64,000 bases of DNA from positions 14,638,190 to 14,702,189 of the forward strand of contig OZ020518.1 of the NCBI GenBank assembly GCA_963971425.1. The letters are read 5' to 3'. Source of the stretch: Bryoerythrophyllum caledonicum. Its lineage: Eukaryota; Streptophyta; Bryopsida; Pottiales; Pottiaceae. Each line of letters opens with the position of its first letter. The first letter of the stretch is position 1. Both the position numbers and the translations under genes were made by a program. The notes below the pieces were generated by a model, which worked only from the letters and a program-made list of their open reading frames with translations, did no database searches and was not told the DNA's origin. Below are positions 56,241-64,000 of this stretch, one piece after another.

Positions 56241-58219
56241 TTTATTTCTCCACGCGACGGCGCACCCTGGATGAAGACACTGTAGTCGGGAGCCTCTCGA
56301 ATCGTGTTAGGGCCGGTGTGAAGGTTCCTGGTGTCCCTGCCCCGACTTGGTGAACCCAGCCATTTTTCTCCCCCTCTCTCAAGTCTGCAGAGCACAATCA
56401 CGGGAGCTGATTGGTGGATGCGGAGAGAGGTCAAGGGCTTTGACGTGGCCGACGTTGGCCACACCTTCTGGGAAATATCATAAGGTTTTTATTTGTTTTC
56501 AAATCATATCGTGACCATCCAACGTTGTTATGAAGCGTTCTTGGAATTTTAAGAATGCAATATCAATCGCTTAAAAACATGTGTGTTGTTTGTGTGAAGT
56601 ATCCTGTTTTTGTCTATACCTGAAGCGAAAAGGTTGTATGTTTCGTTCTGAGGACTAGGTCCATCTGTGGTCTGAGCAACATAATAATAGCTGTTTTTGG
56701 AAGGTCTCCAAGTTTCCATATTATTGAAGCTTTTTGCCCCAGGTCATTTCCAGGTTGAGACGTCAGAAAGTGAGGATGAAGCCGAGAAGACTGAACAGGC
56801 ATGTCTTTCATTCTATTTTGCTTTGAAGTTTCCTGTGGCGGGTTGTTAATTTATAAGTGATCTCTTCTTCATCAAGCACTTCATTGGCAAGTCAAAGATT
56901 TTTTACTTCTGGTCTGGGTGTGGTGGATGCCGTTAATTGCTCCACAATATGTGGACTGAATCTGGAGAGGTGGTTAGTGGCATTTAACATGTTCTGTGCT
57001 TCCTTTCAGAACAAGACCAAATTGTGAACCTTCTTTCCATTTTCATAAGATAATTCAGACTCGCTGATCTGGTCTAGCCAATTGCAGGGTGAGATTGAAT
57101 TCAAGAGTCTTCTATTTATACCACCAATGGCGCCATTGAACACGGAGGAGATGTGGCACTCCAGGAAAGGAGATGTCAGGCTGTATGTCAAGCGTGTCTT
57201 TATTTCTGATCAGTTCAATGGAGAGCTGGTTTGTTTCTCACTCTATGATTATTGCTTTCCGATTCTGTTTCTGGAAGGTTCTTTTCTTGAATTTTTGGTA
57301 TCCCTCTTGCTATTGCATTGGATCAGGTCTGGGAACAAAGTGCCTCTCATGAGGATGCTGCTACATGAGGGAGAGATTACTAGGAGTATACCGGCTTGCG
57401 TATTTACTATGGAACTTAGCAGCAGAATGCGGGTCGAAAATAACCTGTACGAAGGTGGATATTTTTGGGCTGACATAGTCTTCTTGGACTGCAGTTTCCA
57501 CGGTATTTGAGCTTCATGAAGGGTATTGTGGATTCCAATGATCTGCCACTTAATGTTTCAAGGGAGATACTGCAGCAGAGTCGCATTGTAAGTTATTTCA
57601 GAAAAATGTGTTTTTATCGGTTTTACATGTTCCTTTGCGATTTTTGTTAGATCAGAACAACTCATTATATGATTAATAATGAATTTTGGATCATACCCGT
57701 TATGGATGCAGGTGAAGATGACGAGGCAGCGTTTGGTTCGCAAAACTTTTGAAACGATTGAAAAGATTGCTAAAGATGAAGACAAAGAGGTACTCCCGCT
57801 CCTTCCTCCTGATTGTGTATTGTGTAATTCTTCTACATACATCCGATCCCATTAAAGAGTTGCAAAGCGAAGTCCCTTTGATAGAGTTGACAAATGTGTG
57901 GATGCTAGCAGGCTTATCCGAAATTCTGGGACGTCTTTGGGAAGAATTTGAAGTTGGGTTGCACTGAAGACACCTCCAACCACAAGCGTATTGCTCCTCT
58001 GCTTCGATTCTACTCGAGCAAGAGTGAAGACACTCTCATGTCATTAGATGAGTATGTGGAGCGCATGAAAGAAAACCAGAAGGAAATTTACTTTTTGGCT
58101 GCAGACAGTATCAAGAGCGCAAAGAATGCACCTTTTGTGGAGGACCTCTTGATCAGAGACCTTGAGGCGAGTGGATTGAATTCATCCCAACTTAGTTGAA
58201 GCTTGAGCAGTATGGACGT

Positions 58220-58257
58220 TAGACGTTATTGCTATGTATTCTGACCTTAAGTTTGGT
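58220..58257 (+). repeat. 38-bp direct repeat, copy 1
   Basis: TAGACGTTATTGCTATGTAT and the next 18 bases recur exactly at 59252-59289, just before the last HSP90 exon. Confidence 0.9.
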
Positions 58258-59251
58258 CTTAGTCCTCGGCAAAGAGGACTTAGACCTCGGTAATTGCTTG
58301 CCCATCATTGTCGTCGAAATCATGTGTTGTGACATGTTTTGATTTCAATTTCTGAACAACTTGTTCTGAGTTGTAACATCACGTGTTGCTCTTTTATCAG
58401 GGGGTGAGGACAAGGAAAGGGACGAAGAGGTCGGAAAGGAGTATCAAGGTTTGTGTGAATGGCTGTCCAAGAGCCTTGGTGAGAAAGTGGCGAAGGTTCA
58501 GGTCTCTAAGCGGCGGACCTCGTCGCCCTGTGTCCTGGTTTCTGCCAAGTATGGCTGGTCGGCAAACATGGAGAAGTAAGTACACTGAAGATGATGGGGG
58601 TTTTATGTTGTATGCCAGTGAAGATGGGCGGATGATAGAGAAGAAGTTGCTAATCCTCAGGGTGCATGTAACTGAAAAAAATTATTTACAAATTCTCCAG
58701 TATAGGCAGTGAACGAATATCGTTGTGTCATGACCCGGCAATACTTGAACATACTCTCGTCCATTGCATGTGTAACATGTTATCTTCATTTGGTGTATCA
58801 CAGAATCATGAAGGCGCAATCATTCGGAGACGAATCTAAGTCTTTTAGCCATCTGCTGAGGCGACGTACCCTTGAGATCAATCCTCATCATCAAATTATC
58901 AAGGACTTGAATGTGAGTTACATTATTCCTCATTTAGTTCTTCGCGACAGTGGAAATTTCCATACCAGCCTTTGCACATGAGATCAGAACCACTCACTGT
59001 ACCAGATATATTTCCTCCTCGTCATCCGTGTTCTCTCCTTGCAGGCACTGTTCAACGAAGCTACATCAACCACTGAAGCAGAGAAGCTGGCCGACCTTTT
59101 GTTCGAAACTGCAAATCTATCCACTGGTTTCACTGTAAGTCTGCACATTTTGCCCAGCTTTTCTCCATATAAGTTTGAAGCGAGGAAATTCATTAGTGTC
59201 TATCCTCATCTCACCACCAGGTATTTTAGGATTTGGGATTAGTGTCCTAGC

Positions 59252-59289
59252 TAGACGTTATTGCTATGTATTCTGACCTTAAGTTTGGT
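59252..59289 (+). repeat. 38-bp direct repeat, copy 2
   Basis: Matches 58220-58257. It lies in the intron before the final HSP90 exon, immediately upstream of its acceptor. Confidence 0.9.
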
Positions 59290-59423
59290 TGTTGCAGCCT
59301 GATAACCCGGCAGATTTTGGAGGCCCGAGAGTCTTTGAAATGATGGGCATGGCCTTGGAAGCGAAACGGAAGACGTCAACCCAGGATACCATCACTCCTG
59401 CGTCAGAGGAGAAAGCTGCCTGA

Positions 59424-59765
59424 TTGCAGTTTTATTCTCAGGGTCAGAGGACTCTACACGATTTTGATCCATCCCAGCCTTCCACATCATTGCAGAAGTT
59501 TTGCTACTTGATGTAATTTTTTCCTATCTCAGGCCTAGTGAGCTTCCAGGACTTCATGCCAAGGCACGACGCTTACAGGAAGGGAAGGATTTGAGTTTCC
59601 TCAAATACTCCCCAGCGTCAGTTTCAGCAGAAAGGTTCAGTTTCATCAGAGAGCTGTTGAACATTTATACGACTAAATTATACTTAAAGAAATTTTATAC
59701 TTACAGAAATTTATACTTACAGAAATTTGTTGAGCATTTATACGACTAAATTATACTTACAGAAA
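59424..59765. repeat. HSP90 downstream region with 80-bp duplication
   Basis: CATTTATACGACTAAATTAT occurs at about 59658 and 59737, with smaller TTATACTTACAGAAAT repeats between. No gene seen. Confidence 0.65.
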
Positions 59766-62622
59766 TCAAACACCACCAAGCTCTTCTACACTTGATATTA
59801 AGGACTCTAGTTAAAAGAAAGCACCAAGCTTTTCCACATCTACAACAATCAATAGTTATGAAAGAGTACTATTAATTATCAAGGATTGAGTCCTTTATTA
59901 AAACTTTGGGTGACTTTTCAAAACAACTCTTATAACTTTATATGATTAAAGCTAAGACTTAAACAAGCATGGTTGTAACAAAGAAATCACAACTGCCACA
60001 ACATTAGACAAATGTCTTTTTTTTTACCCAACCACATCCTCATCATGCATACAAAGTTATTTAGTTTTATTATGGAAGCATATAATTTCTTCTACATTAG
60101 CAACTCATGTAATACAAAATAAACATCAAGCATATACCTTGGCATCGTTGAAGATCTTGCATCTTATTACAAACTTTTGAATATGCACAATCCTATCTAT
60201 TGAGGGCCCCCATGTATTCCACGTCCCCTTTATTAAGGGTCCTTGTGTGATCATGCATGGGTCCCTAACAACAATACTCTAAATGTTTAGGAAACAAAGC
60301 ATAACCTAAACACCAAATATACGATTGAAGAGCATAGAATAGAAAAGAAGAAGCGCCTCCAAGTATTTAAAATAGGATGACATCAAAGTAATCATAAGTA
60401 GTGGATATTGATGAATAGCATAGGTCCATTAGAGCTTCAAATATAAATGTCATATTCAGTAATCCAGAATGAAAAGCCAGTAAGCAAAGATGGAAAATCA
60501 ACAAATTGATATCATACAAATACATGGTCCATTCCATCACTTTGCCAACTACAACAATACAAATTATCATTCATTACAAATACAAGCACCAAATACCTTC
60601 GATACAAATACGTAGAAGACTCAAAGTACAAGCATCTAATTCAAGTTCCCACCTAATCTATTTTACTTTTGCAATCATTCCTCATTGCAATAACTTCTCT
60701 TCAAACTTTCTATATTTCTCCTCATTAAACTCTTTAATATATGATTGATATTCTCTAACAATAGCTGAATTACTTGACAGTATTCCCATTATCTCTGGAA
60801 ACAAAGGTCTCTTTGAGCAATCCACATCCCAACATCTAATCAATAACTTCTTCATCCAACTATCCACATATTTTGGAATTCTTGGTCTTTTTCCACGAAG
60901 TACTAGATCATAATCAATTTGAGGATGACCTTCGAAAGGAAGTTTTCCTCTCAATACCTCATAGCATGTCATGCCGTAGCTGTACACGTCTGCTTCTTTT
61001 GAGAACACCTTCATATCCTTGCTTCGAACCTTATTCTTCAAAGCTTGTACTATCTCCGGTGCCATGAAGAACCTAGTTCCAACTACTCCAATGGAGCACT
61101 CAAAGTCCGCCACATAGTATGCTGGTGATAATCCATCCTTAAACTCACGAACAAGCACATTTGATGCTTTGAGGTCCCTATGAAGAATGTTATGGTTGTG
61201 CAACCCATCCATCCCTAGTGCAACATCAAACATGATCTTTTCAGCTTTGTCTTTCGGAAATGGTCCATGGTCATTTCCAATGTCCACCATTGCACGATCA
61301 ATCCAGCTTCGCAAATCTTCATGTTTTTTCACCAATAGAAAGGCAAACCTTCCATCTTGTAATAATATTCCCAAATGTACATCACAATGAAATCGTGTTG
61401 GTGGAGGTAGACCTTGATTGGTACGATTCGAATTTTCCGTACGCCATTGCATGTACCCGTGAGGCCATTGAGCTTGTAGTTCGCGCAAGCGGGTGCGCTT
61501 CTTAAACACCTTCACCACCCACTCTAATCCATTTTCCAAATCATACTCATTCATCCATGATTTCCTCCAAATGACCTTAACATGAAAGAGCTCAGCTTGT
61601 CCCCCCTCTGCAAACTTCTCCCCCATCTCCAACTCACCGACCCTCTCCCGACTAGTGTCATAACCAAATGTCTTGAAGAAATGACCCCAAGTGAAATGCG
61701 ACTGCAATTCCTCAAACGCTCGCCTATTCTCTTGCACCACTTCCTCATCGTCAAGGTTCAACTCGCTCGCTGTGAGTTGGCTCCAATGCACCTTGGAATG
61801 CTCAATTCGGTCCTCAACATCACTCCCCACCTCCACACGCACATCTCCCGCTCCGAGCTCCGAGCTCCCCTTGCCCTCACATCTCACCCGGCCATGACCG
61901 GAGCTACTTCCGTGCCTAGCTCCTGAAGCAGGAGGTGCCACTCCATCGTGTCCACACTCGACCATGCCACCCTCCCCAGAGCGAGAAACAACTCCCGAGT
62001 GGCGGACGCATGAGCATGTGTTCCCCATCACTCCCAAGCCCAAATGCAACCCTTCTGCAACCCCAACCTCAGATCGATACACGTCCCCACGACCTGCACA
62101 CAGAAACGATTCTCAATCTAACGATGGCCAAACCACAAACACCACCGCATCCCAGCCAAACAGAGACCAGGGTTTCAGCAACCGCAGCAACAGATCCGTA
62201 ACGGAAGACGACGCACGACAGAGAAGAAGCACCGTACCTCACTCCCCACCAGACGCAGATGCAGCGTCCTCACCTCAAGAATAAGTTGACAGCAACGCCG
62301 GCGATAAAAGAGCTACACTCCAGGGGAAGCGCGAACCGTGAGTCGAAGAAGGCGAGCTGAGGGATTGGAGAGCTCAAGCTGGACATTCATTTCTCCACGC
62401 GACGGCCCACCCTGGATGAAGACACTGTCGACGAAAGCCCCTCAAATCCTGTTAGGGAAGGTGGGAAAGTTCTTGGTGTCTTTCCTCCGACGTCGTGAAC
62501 CCAGCCATATTCGTGAACCTCTCTCAAGTCTGCAGAGCACTTTTATGGGAGCTGATTGGTGGATGCGGAGAGAGGGTGAAGGGCTTTGACGTGGCCGACG
62601 TTGGCCGCACCTTCTGGGAAGC
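59766..62622. repeat. Segmental duplication B
   Basis: Uninterrupted counterpart of duplication A (37883-38065 plus 54232-56473). It holds the intact kinase gene and marks the state before the Helitron-like and LINE insertions in A (CTTTATATGATTAAAGCTAA). Confidence 0.85.
60682..62028 (-). CDS. Membrane-anchored TKL-like protein kinase with DFE motif
   Basis: About 448 residues from MGNTCSCVRH. Gly2 and Cys5/Cys7 suggest myristoylation and palmitoylation, hence plasma-membrane attachment; plant CDPKs often start MGNTC. A linker of about 110 residues is followed by the kinase domain: glycine loop GEKFAEGGQAELFHVKV, ATP-binding Lys in WVVKVFKK, HRDLKASNVLV, VADFECSIGVVGT in place of the usual DFG, MAPEI, DVYSYGMTCYEV, and RPLFPEI near the end. 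Architecture resembles plant TKL/Raf-like kinases. Glu in place of the DFG Gly occurs in both paralogues. A Met at 62082 is open in the same frame but gives an unlikely N-terminus. A leader intron about 62107-62237 is likely. Confidence 0.88.
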   Translation of the reverse strand: MGNTCSCVRHSGVVSRSGEGGMVECGHDGVAPPASGARHGSSSGHGRVRCEGKGSSELGAGDVRVEVGSDVEDRIEHSKVHWSQLTASELNLDDEEVVQENRRAFEELQSHFTWGHFFKTFGYDTSRERVGELEMGEKFAEGGQAELFHVKVIWRKSWMNEYDLENGLEWVVKVFKKRTRLRELQAQWPHGYMQWRTENSNRTNQGLPPPTRFHCDVHLGILLQDGRFAFLLVKKHEDLRSWIDRAMVDIGNDHGPFPKDKAEKIMFDVALGMDGLHNHNILHRDLKASNVLVREFKDGLSPAYYVADFECSIGVVGTRFFMAPEIVQALKNKVRSKDMKVFSKEADVYSYGMTCYEVLRGKLPFEGHPQIDYDLVLRGKRPRIPKYVDSWMKKLLIRCWDVDCSKRPLFPEIMGILSSNSAIVREYQSYIKEFNEEKYRKFEEKLLQ

Positions 62623-62681
62623 CATGATCCTCATTGCATCGCTCTTTCCTGGAGCTCGTTGAAGTCCAGTTCTAGGCCGTC

Positions 62682-63103
62682 GGGTCCTGTGAGAGATGGA
62701 TATTGCTGTTTACCACCCTCAGAAATGCTTGCTAAGTTTGCCAGCTATGTGCTGGTAAGTTGTATGCAGCATGTGTTTCAACGCGCATGATGAGCTTGCT
62801 TGGGGTTGATGTATTGTGTACAACTGTATTCTGAAAGTTTCAAACCTGGGTCGCTCACACTCATGCGTGATTTACTAACGCTGAGGTTAGAGTCTGGCAT
62901 CAGTCGAACGATGGTGCGGGATGTGATTTCCTGTCAACTGCCGAGTCCCTCATGATTATTTGGATTGCTCTCTCCGCAAGTTACCTGGTTTATTACAGCA
63001 TGGAAGCCGTAACCCTAAAATGGGACTCAGTGTCTCTCAGCAATTGGTTCAGTAATTCAACCAACTTCTTGGTAGTCTCTGAGTTACATCGTAACTGTGG
63101 TGG
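62682..63103. repeat. Duplicated segment, uninterrupted copy
   Basis: Matches 6705-7042 followed by 29691-29765. At about 63026-63030 it reads GGGACTCAGTGTCTC with no transposon and so represents the empty CACTA site. It also has a CCTGGTTTATTACAG insert near 62984 that is absent at 7010. Confidence 0.85.
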
Positions 63104-63109
63104 ACATGT

Positions 63110-63440
63110 ACTGGTCGTAGGACGAGCAGTCTGAAAAATCGTGCGGGAAGGAGAAAAGCTTGGACTGTGACAGCAATAAAGTGTCAGAAAGAAAGGGTTA
63201 ACCTAATGAGCCCAAGCTGGTTAACCTTACTCATTCCACAGACGCGAAAATATATATTTATAGAAACGCCAGTCATTCCTAGTTGGATAAGACCACTTCT
63301 GTACTAGAATCTCATCTGAGCTTAACATAGATTAATGGATTCAGATTCACTAACGTGGAATCTTTAAACTGATCAAGGAAGCAAACAAACCAGAAGCGAG
63401 TACTGGACAACCAAACCAAACGGGCAAATCAAAGAAGAAA
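63110..63440. other. Gap without supported gene
   Basis: Between the duplicated segment and the partial right-edge gene. No coding frame or repeat recognised. Confidence 0.5.
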
Positions 63441-63591
63441 TTTTACACCAGATAGGAAATAGGAGTGGCGAGTGAGATGCCACACGCAAGATTCATACAT
63501 CTGTGTCGAGCCAATGTCGCTCTCGTAGTCCAATAGCATGACCTCCTCCAAACACCAAGGGTACCCAGAAGGCCCGGACCCATGCTATGGG

Positions 63592-64000
63592 CAATATAAT
63601 CGAAAACCTGCATCATGCCAGCCAATTGACAAATATGATGCCAAATGAGACCTGAAGAAAACATAAAAAAAAATCCACTTGAGTAAACGATCATTCTCTT
63701 AACTACACAGAAATCCTGGACAGATTTTTACTTGGATAAGAGAGTAATCAGAAAACTCACCCGCTGGCTGATGGTCTCTCATGGACGTGCTTTAGAATCA
63801 GAACAGGGCACTTAAGACATTCCGTGGTGGCAGCACTGGGCTCTTCGTTGGTGTTTTCACTGAGGTGGATGTAAGACAAGCGCTCCTTATGCCGCCTGGT
63901 GCTCAGATCCTTTTCGCTGCGGGGTTTCACAATACTAATCTGGCCCAGAATGTCTAAGCGATCCCACACTTCTCGATTGCCTAAAAGTCGCACGCGATCA
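63592..64000 (-). CDS. 3' end of an unidentified spliced gene, cut by right edge
   Basis: I do not recognise it. Exon 64000-63761 is open (VRLLGNREVWDRLDILGQIS, HKERLSYIHLSENTNEE, VLILKHVHERPSAS) and ends at a GTGAGT donor. The acceptor TTCTTCAG precedes 63651, and in the phase set by the donor the last exon reads SHLASYLSIGWHDAGFRLYC to a stop near 63592. Another frame over the same exon stays open to 63443, so the C-terminus is uncertain. N-terminal exons are off the window. Confidence 0.5.

Larger units (their letters stand above)
54232..56473. repeat. Segmental duplication A, main part
   Basis: Aligns with 59948-62622 from AGCTAAGACTTAAACAAGCA to CGACGTTGGCC.CACCTTC, including the kinase gene, its leader and GC-rich promoter. 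It lacks about 420 bases present in B within the kinase. Confidence 0.85.
56743..59423 (+). pseudogene. Organelle-type HSP90 (HSP90.5/90.6 class), 5'-truncated
   Basis: Exons with GT-AG sites: 57088-57228 (GEIEFKSLLFIPPMAPLN, VRLYVKRVFISDQFNGEL), 57495-57587 ([24 protein letters not shown]), 57712-57789, 57912 to about 58170 (AYPKFWDVFGKNLKLGC), 58401-58575 (KVAKVQVSKRRTSSPCVLVS), 58804-58912 (IMKAQSFGDESK, LEINPHHQIIKDLN), 59045-59134 and 59298-59423 ending in a stop. A short acidic piece at 56743-56798 may belong too. This is the middle and C-terminal domain of plastid/mitochondrial HSP90. The whole N-terminal ATPase domain is absent, the exon before 57088 is missing, and the family block around EVLYLVEPIDEVAIQ is absent after 58170, where the frame runs into a stop. 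Probably a truncated duplicate. Confidence 0.85.

Overview
The window looks like a repeat-rich nuclear genome of a plant, probably an early-diverging land plant or streptophyte, but I cannot fix the lineage. The signs are an organelle-type HSP90 with short GT-AG introns, a fragment of the separate A subunit of ATP-citrate lyase, plant-type MULE and CACTA transposons, a telobox-like promoter, and AT-rich intergenic DNA. I recognise no tRNA, rRNA, CRISPR or LTR element.

Left part (1-7042). A Mutator-like transposase runs off the left edge on the minus strand (1-2070). It is followed by about 2 kb of featureless AT-rich DNA and an unidentified spliced minus-strand gene or gene remnant (about 4.04-6.11 kb). 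A 340-bp segment (6705-7042) recurs at 62.7-63.0 kb, where it is uninterrupted.

CACTA block (7043-29687). A 22.6-kb EnSpm/CACTA-type transposon has 26-bp terminal inverted repeats, TGA target duplications and GGGGCTAA subterminal repeats. Its transposase gene is split by two later insertions: a 2.8-kb Tc1/mariner element (7450-10237, TA duplication) and a 12.6-kb LINE (10896-23513, minus strand, 12-bp duplication). Near its right end it carries a 293-bp MITE, a second Tc1-family arm and a spliced, promoter-bearing gene fragment that may be a captured Ulp1-like peptidase.

Middle (29.7-39.1 kb). This holds an ATP-citrate lyase A fragment, a cluster of perfect heat-shock elements among GGAC repeats, long gene-free AT-rich stretches, MITEs and several copies of a Helitron-like 0.2-0.3-kb repeat.

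Second LINE (39150-54163, plus strand). This 15.0-kb copy of the same family has a perfect 12-bp target duplication and sits inside one Helitron-like repeat. The family has a long 5' leader, ORF1, and a roughly 2,700-3,070-codon ORF2 with, in order, an N/T/K-rich spacer, a 2A-like peptide, an AP endonuclease, reverse transcriptase, RNase H, a zinc knuckle and a PD-(D/E)XK-like domain. Pairing a 2A site with two endonuclease-like domains is the most unusual thing in the window.

Right part (54.2-64 kb). Two paralogous minus-strand kinase genes lie in a segmental duplication (37.88-38.07 plus 54.23-56.47 kb, and 59.77-62.62 kb). The left one has lost its N-lobe. Between them is a 5'-truncated organellar HSP90 on the plus strand. 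A partial unknown gene enters from the right edge.
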